Notes: a model not told the origin generated them from the sequence alone. DNA of 64,000 nucleotides from Cryobacterium sp. HLT2-28 (GCF_004402495.1 NZ_SOFH01000012.1:52170-116169), one strand, 5' to 3'; positions 54,360-63,128 are shown, counted from the stretch's first letter. Made by a program: numbers and translations.

Positions 54360-55703
54360 CTAGTCGCGGGCAGACACCCCGAGGTGCACCCCGCGCGTCT
54401 CCTTGACCACGGAGACCGCGGCGAAGGAGATGGCGGCGAGCACCATGATGTAGATGCCGATCGAGGGCGACCAGCTGGTCTCATCGAGCAGCAGCTGGGC
54501 GATCAGGGGGGCGAAGGCCCCGCCGAGAATAGCCCCGAGGGCGTAGCCGATCGACACGCCGGAGTAGCGCACGTGGGCCGGGAACATCTCGGCGTAGAGC
54601 GCAGCCTGGGGTCCGTAGGACAGGCCGAGGCCGACCGCGAGCACGACCAGGGCGACCGCGAATAGGACGATGTTCTTCGTGTCGATCAGCAGGAACATCG
54701 GGATGGCCCAGGCGAAGAGCCAGGCGTAGCCGATCTGGAAGGTGCGGATGCGGCCGATCCGGTCGGACAGGATCCCGCCGAACATCGTGGCCGCCAGCCA
54801 GAAGACCGCCGCGACCGTGCTCGCCAGCAGCACCGGGGAGCGCTCCATGCCGAGGCCGCCGGCCTCGGCCGGCTTCGTGGCGTAGGAGGAGAAGAAGGCG
54901 ATCAACAGGTAGCCGGCGGCGTTGTTGGCGATGAAGATGAGGGCGGTGAGCACGACCTGGCGCCAGTTGTGCGCGAAGAGTTCCTTCAGTGGTGCGGCGG
55001 ACTCCTTCTTGCGCTCCTGGAGTTCGGTGAAGACCGGGCTCTCGTTGACGGAGCGACGGATGATGTAGCCGATCCCGATCAGGACGACGGACAGGAGGAA
55101 CGGGATCCGCCAGCCCCAGGCGAGGAACGCCTCCTCGGTCATCGAGTTGGTCACGACGAGCATGACGCCGGTGGCGAGGATGAGCCCGGACGGCACGCCG
55201 ATCTGCGGGTAGGCGCCGAAGAAGCCGCGCTTGTTGTCCGGCGCGTGCTCGACCGACATGAGTGCGGCGCCGCCCCACTCGCCACCGGCGGAGAAGCCCT
55301 GCAGGATGCGCAGCAGGATGAGCAGCAGCGGAGCCGTGACACCGATTTGCGCGTAGGTCGGCAGCACGCCGATGAGCACGGTCGACGCGCCCATCATCAC
55401 GAGGGTGACCACGAGCATGGCCTTGCGGCCGAGCCGGTCGCCGAGGTGCCCGGCGACGATCGCGCCGAGCGGGCGGAACAGGAAGCTGATCCCGATCGAC
55501 GCCCAGGCGACGAGCTGGGCGAGTGCGGCGTTGTCGCTGCCGAGGGGGGCGAAGTAGAGGCCGGCCAGTACGAGGCCGGCGGCCTGCGCGTAGATGAAGA
55601 AGTCGTACCACTCGATCGTGGTCCCGACCATTGTGCCGACGAGGACGCGTCGTTCCTCGAGTCGTTTCGCGTTCGTCGTCGTTGGTTCATGCGTCAGAGC
55701 CAT
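54360..55703 (-). CDS. MFS transporter, metabolite:H+ symporter (MHS) family
   Basis: 447-aa 12-helix symporter with the MHS-type opening GTTIEWYDFFIYAQAAGLVL, loop 2-3 motif GHLGDRLGRKAML, and RILQGFSAGGEWGGAALMSV. Relatives import shikimate, proline/betaine, citrate or aromatic acids. Its place in the hpa cluster makes uptake of 4-hydroxyphenylacetate or homoprotocatechuate likely (inference). ATG 55703; the ORF's earlier start overlaps the regulatory region. An AT-rich operator candidate lies about 100 nt upstream. Confidence 0.9.
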   Translation of the reverse strand: MALTHEPTTTNAKRLEERRVLVGTMVGTTIEWYDFFIYAQAAGLVLAGLYFAPLGSDNAALAQLVAWASIGISFLFRPLGAIVAGHLGDRLGRKAMLVVTLVMMGASTVLIGVLPTYAQIGVTAPLLLILLRILQGFSAGGEWGGAALMSVEHAPDNKRGFFGAYPQIGVPSGLILATGVMLVVTNSMTEEAFLAWGWRIPFLLSVVLIGIGYIIRRSVNESPVFTELQERKKESAAPLKELFAHNWRQVVLTALIFIANNAAGYLLIAFFSSYATKPAEAGGLGMERSPVLLASTVAAVFWLAATMFGGILSDRIGRIRTFQIGYAWLFAWAIPMFLLIDTKNIVLFAVALVVLAVGLGLSYGPQAALYAEMFPAHVRYSGVSIGYALGAILGGAFAPLIAQLLLDETSWSPSIGIYIMVLAAISFAAVSVVKETRGVHLGVSARD

Positions 55704-55797
55704 GGAATACTCCCTTGTATTCGGTGCGGGGAAAGTCGAGCGGTGGTGCACGGGCGGTGCCCAGATGGTGCGTCACGATCTGCGAGGACCATATCAC

Positions 55798-55811
55798 AAA
55801 TCGTATATTAT
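55798..55811. promoter_or_regulatory. candidate hpa operator 2
   Basis: AAATCGTATATTAT in the gap between the IclR gene and the MHS transporter; the second copy of the 54248 motif. A GntR or IclR regulator of this cluster is the likely ligand. Confidence 0.5.
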
Positions 55812-55864
55812 GTGTGGCAGGGGGCCGGACCGACGCCGGACCGTGACCTGCGCGCCTGGCCGGG

Positions 55865-56590
55865 CTAGCGCATCCGTGCCGCGATCGCCGCGGCGGCGAG
55901 GCCGAGCCGGGCGCCGAGCTCGGCGGGCTCACGCGCCCCGGCCAGGTAGACCACGGCGAGGGCGGCGGGCGGTTCGCCCGGCACGGACAGCGGAACGGCG
56001 ACGGACGCCAGGCCGGGGATGACCTCGTCGTGGCTCGTCGCGAAGCCCGGGGCGCCGAGGGCGGAGGCCTCCGCCCGCCGGCCGGCGTCGCCGCCGAGCT
56101 CGGCCCACTGGGCCGAGGAGAGCAGCGACTGGATGGCGATCCCCGGCGCACCGGCGGCGAGCGGATGCCGCGTCCCCGGCCGCTGGGCCACCGTCGCGTG
56201 CGCCTGCCGGGGCTCGACGCTGACGAGGGTGACGACCTCGACCCGGTCGAGCACGGCGATGAAGGCCGTCATCCCGAACTCGTTCGCGACGCTGGTCAGC
56301 TCGGGCAGCGCCGCGGCCTGCAGGTCGCGGGACACCCCGCGGGCGAGCGCGGCCATCCGCGGGCCCAGGCGCACGGCGCCGGCGGCGTTCCGCACCACGA
56401 CGCCGTGGTCCTCGAGGGTGCGGAGAATCCGGTAGGCGATCGACCGGTGCACGCCGAGGGCGGCGGCGACCTCGGCGATGGTGAGCGGGGAGTCGGCGTC
56501 GGCCAGGATCTCGAGCACGCGGATGCCGCGGGAGAGGGTCTGCGAGTGCGGCGCGGCGCTCGCGCCGGCCTGGCTGGGTTGAATCGACAC
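55865..56590 (-). CDS. IclR family transcriptional regulator
   Basis: 241-aa regulator. Helix-turn-helix at 17-80 (SRGIRVLEILADADSPLTIA, EVAAALGVHRSIAYRILRTL), then the IclR effector domain with AFIAVLDRVEVVTLVSVEP and GTRHPLAAGAPGIAI. IclR proteins often control aromatic degradation (PcaR, PobR types). It lies upstream of and codirectional with the hpa genes. GTG 56590 is the start. Confidence 0.88.
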   Translation of the reverse strand: MSIQPSQAGASAAPHSQTLSRGIRVLEILADADSPLTIAEVAAALGVHRSIAYRILRTLEDHGVVVRNAAGAVRLGPRMAALARGVSRDLQAAALPELTSVANEFGMTAFIAVLDRVEVVTLVSVEPRQAHATVAQRPGTRHPLAAGAPGIAIQSLLSSAQWAELGGDAGRRAEASALGAPGFATSHDEVIPGLASVAVPLSVPGEPPAALAVVYLAGAREPAELGARLGLAAAAIAARMR

Positions 56591-56633
56591 GTCGCCATTC
56601 TCGCATCCGCCTCCCCGGCGAGGTCTCGGGTGC

Positions 56634-56726
56634 GGCTAACTCAGGAGAATGACGGGACGGCGAGTCGGCGGCCGGACTGGTCCGCGGGCGGCGATCGGTC
56701 GGCCAGGCAGTCATCCTGAGTTGGCC
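56634..56726. repeat. REP-like element, TAACTCAGGA family, copy 1
   Basis: GGCTAACTCAGGA (56634-56646) and TCCTGAGTTGGCC (56714-56726) are inverted copies with one mismatch around a GC-rich 67-nt centre. A second copy is at 60326. Confidence 0.7.
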
Positions 56727-56878
56727 CCGCGCCGCAGCGACCCGGAGAGGAGGGTGGGCTGCTCCGGGCGACCGGCCACGGGCGGAGGCGAGTGCGGGCC
56801 GCGGTCGTGCGCCGGCCCGCCGCAGCCGTGCGCCGAGAATCAACACGGACCGGGTGGACCGGCCTAGTTTGGTGCTCA

Positions 56879-57547
56879 ATGAGCGCGATCTGGGTCTCCG
56901 TCTGCCTGGCCGCCGCCGCCGGTGCGGCCGGCCTCGCTGCCGTCTGCGCGCTCGCGGCTCTCCGCACGCCGGGGCGCAGCGCCGCGGCGGCACCGGCCAT
57001 GGTGGTGATGGCGGCGTCCACGTTCGACATGGTCCGGTCGGACGCGCACCTGCTCAGCCCCCTGGCCTGGGCCGCTCTGCTGGTCGGGGCGGCCCTCCTC
57101 GCACTGCTGGACCGGCGCCGGCGGGTCGCGGCGGCGCACCACGCGGCGGCGCTGCTGCTGATGGCCGTGATGTGGGCCGGGATGCTGCCGGGCACGGCGG
57201 CGGGTGGTGGCGCCGACGGCGGGAATGCGGCGGCCGCCGCGTCAGCGCCCGGGCTGTCGGCCGCCGGGGCGTCGGTGTCCGCCGCCGGCACGGCGGTGTC
57301 CGCGGCCGCTCATTCCGGGCACGGGCCGGCGTGGACCGGCGGCGGGGTGCTGCTGGGCTGGCTGGTGGTGGCGGCATCCGTCGCCCTGGCGGCCGCCGCC
57401 GTGCGCGCCGTGCGCGCGGCGAAACACCGCGCCGGGTGGCGGGGAGCCGGTGTTGCTGACAGGCTGGAGGCGACCCAGCAGGTGAGCATGGCGCTGGCGA
57501 TGGCCGCCATGGCCGCCGGCATGCTCCTGCCGCTGCCCTGGGGGTGA
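56879..57547 (+). CDS. integral membrane protein, DUF5134-like
   Basis: 222-aa protein with about six hydrophobic helices (IWVSVCLAAAAGAAGLAAVC, MVVMAASTFDMV, PLAWAALLVGAALLALLD, HHAAALLLMAVMWAGMLPG, VLLGWLVVAASVALAAAAV, MALAMAAMAAGMLLPLPWG). The helices carry Met/His residues (HHAA, MWAGM, AMAAMAAGM) as in DUF5134-type and copper-related membrane proteins. A central Ala/Gly/Ser loop (about 108-145) is low complexity. The function is unknown. ATG 56879 was chosen at the first helix. Confidence 0.7.
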   Translation: MSAIWVSVCLAAAAGAAGLAAVCALAALRTPGRSAAAAPAMVVMAASTFDMVRSDAHLLSPLAWAALLVGAALLALLDRRRRVAAAHHAAALLLMAVMWAGMLPGTAAGGGADGGNAAAAASAPGLSAAGASVSAAGTAVSAAAHSGHGPAWTGGGVLLGWLVVAASVALAAAAVRAVRAAKHRAGWRGAGVADRLEATQQVSMALAMAAMAAGMLLPLPWG

Positions 57548-57629
57548 ACCCGGGCTGCTGCCCCGACCACGTTGCCTTGGATAGAATTCGACCGTCGCTC
57601 GACGGGCACACACAAGTATGGGAGACCCT

Positions 57630-59105
57630 ATGACGCATGTCACCGAAGCCGAACTGCTCCAGCACGTACCCAACGAGCTGTTCATCAACGGCAAATGGGT
57701 GCCCGCCGCCGACGGGGCCACCCTGACCGTGCACGACCCGGCCACCGGCAAGGTCATCAAGACGATCGCCGACGCGGGCGTCGCGGATGGCGCAGCCGCC
57801 CTCGACGCGGCCGTCGCGGCGCAGGCCGGCTGGGCGGCCACCCCGCCCCGGGTGCGCGGGGAGATCCTGCGCCGGGCCTTCGACCTGCTGCGGGAGCGCA
57901 AGGAGGAGTTCGCCCTGCTGATGACCATCGAGATGGGCAAGCCGCTCGCCGAAGCGTACGGCGAGGTGGCCTACGGCGGCGAGTTCCTGCGCTGGTTCAG
58001 CGAGGAGGCCGTGCGCGTCACCGGCCGCTACGGCACCAACCCGGAGGGCACCGGGCGGATGATCGTCTCCCAGCACCCGGTCGGGCCGTGCTTCCTGATC
58101 ACCCCGTGGAACTTCCCGCTCGCGATGGCGACCCGCAAGATCGCCCCGGCGCTCGCCGCGGGCTGCACCGTCGTGATCAAGCCCGCCGAACTGACCCCGC
58201 TGACCACCCTGTTCTTCGTGCGGCTGCTCGAGGAGGTCGGTCTGCCGGCCGGGGTCGTCAACGTGATCACGACCTCGACGTCGGCCGCGGTGTCCGGGCC
58301 GATCATCGCCGACCCGCGCCTGCGCAAGCTCAGCTTCACCGGGTCGACCACGGTCGGGCAGAAGCTGATCCAGCAGTCCGCCCAGGGCGTGCTGCGCACC
58401 TCGATGGAGCTCGGCGGCAACGCCCCGTTCGTCGTCTTCGAAGACGCCGACCTGGACAAGGCCGTCGCCGGCGCGATCGCCGCGAAGTTCCGCAACGTGG
58501 GCCAGGCCTGCACCGCGGCGAACCGGTTCATCGTGCACGAGTCCGTCGCCGACGAATTCGCGCGCCGGGTCACCGAGAAGGTCGCCGACTTCACTGTCGG
58601 ACGCGGCACCGAGGACGGCGTCACCATCGGCCCGCTGATCAACCAGGCCGCCATCGACAAGGCCGACACGCTCGTCCAGGACGCGCTCGGCAGGGGGGCG
58701 ACGCTGCTGACCGGCGGGTCCGCCATCGCCGGGCACGGAACCTTCTACCAGCCCACGGTGCTCTCGGGCGTCGCGCCGGGCAGCGACATCCTGCGTGAAG
58801 AGATCTTCGGGCCGGTGCTGGCGATCTCCACGTTCGGCGACGAGGACGAGGCCGTGCGGCTCGCCAACGACACCGAGTACGGGCTGGTCGGCTACGTGTT
58901 CACCCGGGACCTGGCCCGCGGGCACCGGATGATCGAACGCCTGCACACGGGCATGATGGGCCTGAATGTCGGCGTGCTCTCCAACGCGGCGGCGCCGTTC
59001 GGCGGGGTCAAGCAGTCCGGCCTGGGCCGCGAGGGCGGGCTCGAGGGCATCCACGAGTACCTCTCGACCAAGTACACGCTCCTGCCCGATCCCTTCCTCG
59101 ACTAG
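57630..59105 (+). CDS. gabD: succinate-semialdehyde dehydrogenase-like aldehyde dehydrogenase
   Basis: 491-aa NAD(P)-dependent aldehyde dehydrogenase of the GabD class. FLITPWNFPLAMATRKIAPA, FTGSTTVGQKL, catalytic Glu in SMELGGNAP, catalytic Cys in NVGQACTAANRF, and PFGGVKQSGLGREGG. The last step of homoprotocatechuate breakdown gives succinic semialdehyde, which this enzyme would oxidise to succinate; the nearby hpa cluster makes that link reasonable. ATG 57630, GGGAGA upstream. Confidence 0.9.
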   Translation: MTHVTEAELLQHVPNELFINGKWVPAADGATLTVHDPATGKVIKTIADAGVADGAAALDAAVAAQAGWAATPPRVRGEILRRAFDLLRERKEEFALLMTIEMGKPLAEAYGEVAYGGEFLRWFSEEAVRVTGRYGTNPEGTGRMIVSQHPVGPCFLITPWNFPLAMATRKIAPALAAGCTVVIKPAELTPLTTLFFVRLLEEVGLPAGVVNVITTSTSAAVSGPIIADPRLRKLSFTGSTTVGQKLIQQSAQGVLRTSMELGGNAPFVVFEDADLDKAVAGAIAAKFRNVGQACTAANRFIVHESVADEFARRVTEKVADFTVGRGTEDGVTIGPLINQAAIDKADTLVQDALGRGATLLTGGSAIAGHGTFYQPTVLSGVAPGSDILREEIFGPVLAISTFGDEDEAVRLANDTEYGLVGYVFTRDLARGHRMIERLHTGMMGLNVGVLSNAAAPFGGVKQSGLGREGGLEGIHEYLSTKYTLLPDPFLD

Positions 59106-59180
59106 GAGGGCGCCGCCGGCGATCCCGCCGTCCCGCCTGATCCCCGTCCCGCCTGATCCCCGCCCCGCCTGATCCCCGCA
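59106..59180. repeat. 15-nt tandem repeats after gabD
   Basis: Copies of CCCGCCTGATCCCCG arranged head to tail directly after the gabD stop codon. Confidence 0.7.
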
Positions 59181-59200
59181 GAGGGTGTGCCCACCGCCGT

Positions 59201-59296
59201 GTGCACAACTCCTGCAATTCGCTCCGACCGCGGTGGCGTGCCGCAGAATTCAGCGGATGCCGGTCCGGCCTGGCAGAATCCGCAGGAGTTATGCAC
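59201..59296. repeat. intergenic palindrome, GTGCACAACTCCTGC arms
   Basis: GTGCACAACTCCTGC (59201-59215) and GCAGGAGTTATGCAC (59282-59296) are inverted copies with one mismatch, 66 nt apart. Same general architecture as the TAACTCAGGA elements. The following 110 bases are GCGGGC-type short repeats. Confidence 0.65.
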
Positions 59297-59414
59297 GGGC
59301 GGGCGGGCGGGCGGATGGACGTGCACGCGGGCACGCGGGCACGCGGGCGGGCACTCGGGCGGTTGGGCGGTTGGGTCGGGCCGGGGCCGGCGGGCCCGCG
59401 GCTAGACTTTGCGG

Positions 59415-60212
59415 ATGCCCGTCATCGAGATCAGCGACCTCAGCGATCCGAGGCTGGTCGACTACGCCCATCTGACCGATGTCGCCCTGAAGAAGGCGCG
59501 TGGCACCGAGCATGGCCTGTATATAGCCGAATCGGCATTGGTTCTGCAGCGTGCGCTGCGGGCCGGGCATCGGCCGCGGTCGGTGCTGGCGCTCGGCAAC
59601 ACCGTCGACGAGGCGCGCGCGCTCGTCGGCGAGGACGTGCCCGTTTTCGTCGGCCCGGGCGAGCTGCTCGCGGAGCTGACCGGGTATATCCTGCACCGCG
59701 GGGTGATCGCGGCGATGCACCGGCCCGAGCTTCCGGCCCCCGACGTCCTGCTCGCCGGCGCCCGCCGGATCGTCATCCTCGAGAACGTGTCGGACCCCAC
59801 CAACGTCGGCGCGATCTTCCGCTCGGCCGGCGCGATCGGTGCGGATGCGATCCTGGTCACGCCGCGCTGCTCCGACCCGTTCTATCGCCGGGCGATCCGG
59901 GTGTCGATGGGCACCGTGCTGCAGGTGCCGTGGACCCGGGTCGGCGACTGGCCGAGCACCCGCGCCCTGCTGGACCGGCACGGTTTCCACGTGGCAGCCC
60001 TCTCCCTGGCCGAGGATGCCGTGAGCCTGCGCGACTTCCGCGGCGCCGAGCATGAGCGGCTGGCCCTGCTGCTCGGCGCGGAGGGTGAGGGGCTCACCGG
60101 CGACGCGCTCGCGGCATCCGACAGCATCGTGCAGATCCCGATGAAGCACGGCATCGACTCGCTCAATGTGGCCGCGGCCAGTGCCGTCGCCATGTGGGCG
60201 CTCTCCGGCTGA
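59415..60212 (+). CDS. TrmH/SpoU family RNA methyltransferase
   Basis: 265-aa SPOUT-class 2'-O-methyltransferase. N-terminal substrate-binding part (KKARGTEHGLYIAESALVLQ), then the knotted domain with VILENVSDPTNVGAIFRSAG (motif 1, with the catalytic Arg in FRSAG), LALLLGAEGEGLT (motif 2) and IPMKHGIDSLNVAAASAVAM (motif 3). It acts on tRNA or 23S rRNA; which nucleotide is not determinable. ATG 59415 was chosen over TTG 59409. Confidence 0.92.
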   Translation: MPVIEISDLSDPRLVDYAHLTDVALKKARGTEHGLYIAESALVLQRALRAGHRPRSVLALGNTVDEARALVGEDVPVFVGPGELLAELTGYILHRGVIAAMHRPELPAPDVLLAGARRIVILENVSDPTNVGAIFRSAGAIGADAILVTPRCSDPFYRRAIRVSMGTVLQVPWTRVGDWPSTRALLDRHGFHVAALSLAEDAVSLRDFRGAEHERLALLLGAEGEGLTGDALAASDSIVQIPMKHGIDSLNVAAASAVAMWALSG

Positions 60213-60300
60213 CCGGCCCCCCGGCTGACCGGCCCCTGGCTGACCGGCCCCTGGCCGACCCCGCCCCAGCCGACCCGCCCCTGGCCGACCCGCGGCTCCT
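60213..60300. repeat. tandem CTGACCGGCCCC repeats
   Basis: Five to six degenerate copies of (C/G)CTGACCGGCCCCTGG directly after the methyltransferase stop codon. Confidence 0.7.
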
Positions 60301-60325
60301 GACGCCCGAGTAGGCGCCACCCCCG

Positions 60326-60419
60326 TGGCTAATTCAGGAAATCCGGGGGCGGCCCCGTCCGCGCCCCCGGACCAGTGCGGCGGCGCGCGGATGCCGCGCC
60401 GGATCTCCTGAGTTGGCCA
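60326..60419. repeat. REP-like element, TAACTCAGGA family, copy 2
   Basis: TGGCTAATTCAGGA (60326-60339) and TCCTGAGTTGGCCA (60406-60419) are inverted copies with two mismatches; the outer arms match those of copy 1 at 56634. Confidence 0.7.
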
Positions 60420-60494
60420 CACTCGCGGGGCGGGCCGGCAGGGGGTGACGCGCGCGGACGACGCGGCGTCGGCGCGGAAGCCTAGGCTGAGGGC

Positions 60495-61721
60495 ATGAGC
60501 AATGATGCTGTCATCGTCGATGTCGTGCGCACCGCGTCCGGCCGGGGCAAGCCGGGGGGTGCCCTCTCCGGTGTGCACCCGGCCGACCTGCTGGCCGGCG
60601 TGCTGCGCGAACTGGTCAGCCGTAACGGCCTCGACCCGGCGCTCGTCGAGGATGTGATCGGCGGCTGTGTCAGCCAGGTCGGCGAACAGAGCTACAACGT
60701 GGTGCGCACGGCACTGCTGAGCGCGGGGTTCCCCGAATCCGTGCCGGGGACCACCATCGACCGGCAGTGCGGCTCGAGCCAGCAGGCCGCGGCCTTCGCC
60801 GCGCAGGCGGTCATGTCCGGCAGCTGCGACGTGGTCATCGCCTGCGGCGTCGAATCGATGAGCCGGGTGCCGCTGGGCTCCTCGCTCGGTGCGAGGCCGA
60901 GGCCGGGGCAGGACTCCGGCACCGAGGGTCCCGGCCTGGACCCGCACGGCGCCCTGATGCACGCCCGCTACCCGCAGGGCCTGGTCAACCAGGGGGTCTC
61001 GGCCGAACTGATCAACCAGCAGTGGCGGCTCGGGCGCGGCGAGCTGGATGCCTTCGCCGCCCGCTCGCACCGACTCGCCGCCGCCGCCGCCGACCGCGGC
61101 GACTTCGACGGGGAGCTCCGGCCGACGACCCTCCCCGACGGCCGGGTCGTCACCGAGGACGAGACCATCCGCCCCGGCACCACCCTCGACTCCCTCGCCG
61201 CGCTTCCGCCGGCGTTCCGCACCGACGCGCTGGCCGCCCGGTTCCCGAAGCTCGACTGGCACATCACCGCGGGCAACTCCTCGCCGCTCACCGACGGGGC
61301 CTCCGCGGCGTTGATCATGAGCGCGAAGCGGGCCGTCCGGCTCGGGCTCAACCCGCGGGCGCGGTTCCACAGCTTCGCGGTCACCGGGAGCGACCCGAAG
61401 CTCATGCTGACCGGGGTGATCCCGGCGACCCGGCGCATCCTCGAACGCTCCGGCCTCGGCATCGACGACCTCGACGCCTACGAGGTCAACGAGGCGTTCG
61501 CCAGCGTCCCGCTCGTCTGGCTGCGCGAGATGGGCGCCGACCCGGCCCTGCTCAACCCGCGCGGCGGCGCAATCGCCCTCGGGCACGCGCTCGGCTCGTC
61601 CGGCACCCGGCTGCTCGGCACCCTGCTCAACCACCTCGAACTCACCGGCGGGCGGTGGGGCCTGCAGACCATGTGCGAGGGCGGCGGCATGGCCAACGCC
61701 ACCATCATCGAGAGGCTCTGA
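60495..61721 (+). CDS. thiolase (acetyl-CoA C-acyltransferase)
   Basis: 408-aa degradative-type thiolase. The nucleophile Cys is in DRQCGSSQQA, the second active-site regions are NEAFASVPLVWL (Asn-Glu-Ala-Phe), GGAIALGHALGSSG (His) and CEGGGMANATIIERL (Cys). Length fits FadA-type enzymes, which release acetyl-CoA from 3-ketoacyl-CoA. The stop codon overlaps the SDR start (TGATG), so the two proteins probably catalyse consecutive steps: 3-hydroxyacyl-CoA oxidation and thiolysis. Confidence 0.92.
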   Translation: MSNDAVIVDVVRTASGRGKPGGALSGVHPADLLAGVLRELVSRNGLDPALVEDVIGGCVSQVGEQSYNVVRTALLSAGFPESVPGTTIDRQCGSSQQAAAFAAQAVMSGSCDVVIACGVESMSRVPLGSSLGARPRPGQDSGTEGPGLDPHGALMHARYPQGLVNQGVSAELINQQWRLGRGELDAFAARSHRLAAAAADRGDFDGELRPTTLPDGRVVTEDETIRPGTTLDSLAALPPAFRTDALAARFPKLDWHITAGNSSPLTDGASAALIMSAKRAVRLGLNPRARFHSFAVTGSDPKLMLTGVIPATRRILERSGLGIDDLDAYEVNEAFASVPLVWLREMGADPALLNPRGGAIALGHALGSSGTRLLGTLLNHLELTGGRWGLQTMCEGGGMANATIIERL

Positions 61722-62797
61722 TGCGCATCGACGGATGCTCCGCGCTCGTCACCGGCGCGGCATCCGGCCTCGGCCTGGCGACCGCCCGCTCTCTCGCCGC
61801 GGCCGGCGCGGCGGTCGTGCTGCTCGACCTGCCCGGCTCCGCGGGAGAGCAGACCGCCGCCGCGCTCGGCGGCCCGGCCCGGTTCGTCGCCGGGGACGTC
61901 ACCCGCGCCGAGGACGTGCAGGCCGCCGTCGACGCGGCGACCGGGCTCGGACCGCTGCGGATCGTGGTCAACTGCGCGGGCATCGCCCCCGGGCAGCGCA
62001 CGGTCGGCCGGGACGGACCGCTGCCGCTCGACGACTTCGACCGGGTGATCCGGATCAACCTCGTCGGCACCTTCAACGTGATCCGACTGGCCGCGGCCGC
62101 GATCCAGGCGACCGACCCGATCTCTGGGGCAGGTACAGCCGGGTCGGGCGCGGCTGCGGGCGCGGATGTCGGGTTGGGCGTGGCTGCGGGCGCGGATGTC
62201 GGGTCGGGCACGGATGTCGGGTCGGGCACGGCCGCGTATGCCGGGTCGGCCGCGGATGTCGGGTCGGGCGCGGCTGCGGGCGCGGATGCCGGGTCGGGCG
62301 CGGCTGCGGGCGCGACCGGGGGCGCAGAGGCCGGCACTGGAACCGGCTTCCGCCTGGGCGGGGACGCAGGCTCAGCCGCCGACCTGGAGCCAGGCTCGGG
62401 CACCGGTCCATCCCTCGAGCCCGACGTGCCGCCGGGCATCCCCGAGCGCGGGGTAATCATCAACACGGCGTCGGTCGCGGCCTTCGACGGGCAGATCGGG
62501 CAGGCAGCCTATGCGGCGTCGAAGGGCGGGGTCGCCGCGATGACCCTCCCGCTCGCCCGCGAGTTCGCCCGGTCACTGATCCGGGTGGTCGCGATCGCTC
62601 CCGGCATCTTCGACACCCCGCTGCTGCAAGGGCTCCCGGAGACCGTGCGCGAGTCGCTCGCGGCATCCGTACCCCACCCGGCCCGGCTGGGCGACCCGGC
62701 CGACTTCGCCGCGCTGGTGCGGCACATCGTGGAGAATCCGATGCTCAACGGCGACACGATCCGGCTCGACGGCGCCATCCGGATGCCCCCGCGCTGA
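61721..62797 (+). CDS. SDR family 3-hydroxyacyl-CoA dehydrogenase-like protein with a large repeat insertion
   Basis: 358-aa short-chain dehydrogenase, about 100 residues longer than the family (about 255). Rossmann GAASGLGLA (12-20), NCAGIAP (84-90), catalytic Ser251 (NTASVAAFDG), Tyr264 and Lys268 (AAYAASKGG) are intact, and the end matches type-2 3-hydroxyacyl-CoA dehydrogenases (HSD17B10-like). Residues about 134-241, between helix E (AAAAIQATDP) and strand F (ERGVIINTAS), are replaced by a Gly/Ala/Ser/Asp repeat (GSGAAAGADVG, GSGTDVGSG). The frame is open throughout. Whether the enzyme still folds and works is open. Confidence 0.88.
   Translation: MRIDGCSALVTGAASGLGLATARSLAAAGAAVVLLDLPGSAGEQTAAALGGPARFVAGDVTRAEDVQAAVDAATGLGPLRIVVNCAGIAPGQRTVGRDGPLPLDDFDRVIRINLVGTFNVIRLAAAAIQATDPISGAGTAGSGAAAGADVGLGVAAGADVGSGTDVGSGTAAYAGSAADVGSGAAAGADAGSGAAAGATGGAEAGTGTGFRLGGDAGSAADLEPGSGTGPSLEPDVPPGIPERGVIINTASVAAFDGQIGQAAYAASKGGVAAMTLPLAREFARSLIRVVAIAPGIFDTPLLQGLPETVRESLAASVPHPARLGDPADFAALVRHIVENPMLNGDTIRLDGAIRMPPR
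62120..62443 (+). repeat. in-frame minisatellite inside the SDR gene
   Basis: Imperfect copies of GCGGATGTCGGGTCGGGC(ACG) and GCGGCTGCGGGC units, about 10-20 nt each and multiples of 3 overall, encode the low-complexity insertion. Unit order varies, as expected of slippage or unequal exchange. Confidence 0.85.
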
Positions 62798-62873
62798 CCC
62801 GATAGCCGCCCGCGCCGTATCCGCGCCGTGATCGCGCCGTGTCCGCGGATGCCGCGGCCAGGCCTCAGCGGGT

Positions 62874-62939
62874 GAGCGCGCCACTTGCGCCGTTCCGCGC
62901 CAGGTGCGCCAGGAACGTCGCGGCGGAAGTGGAGCGCTC
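62874..62939. repeat. 66-nt REP-like palindrome, copy 2
   Basis: Starts GAGCGCGCCACTTGCGCCG, ends CGGCGGAAGTGGAGCGCTC. Nearly identical to copy 3, 189 nt away in the same gap. Confidence 0.8.
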
Positions 62940-63062
62940 GGCACCGCCCCCCGCTGCCCTCCGCCGCCCCCCGCTGCCCCCGGAGCCCGCCGCAGCCCTC
63001 CGCTGCGACGGATGCCCGTGGCGAGTGCAGCGCTTGAGCAGCGGCCTCGCCTCAGCTGACGT

Positions 63063-63128
63063 GAGCGCGCCACTTGCGCCGTTCCGCGCCAGGTGCGCAG
63101 GGAGCGTCGCGGCGGAAGTGGAGCGCTC
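63063..63128. repeat. 66-nt REP-like palindrome, copy 3
   Basis: Same ends as copy 2; the centre differs at a few bases (CAGGGAGCGTCG versus CCAGGAACGTCG). It abuts the agmatine deiminase stop codon, so it may also act as its transcript end. Between copies 2 and 3 lie CCGCTGCCC short repeats and no gene. Confidence 0.8.

Noticed and set aside
57054..59054. 666-codon ORF antisense to the membrane protein and gabD
   Set aside because: Crosses two genes; low-complexity His/Arg/Pro-rich translation.
59289..61634. 781-codon ORF antisense to the methyltransferase and thiolase
   Set aside because: Shadow frame across two good genes.
62120..62443. SDR repeat as a frameshift or gene-fusion boundary
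   Set aside because: The same frame carries the Rossmann start and the YxxxK end; no second domain is present, only low-complexity repeats.
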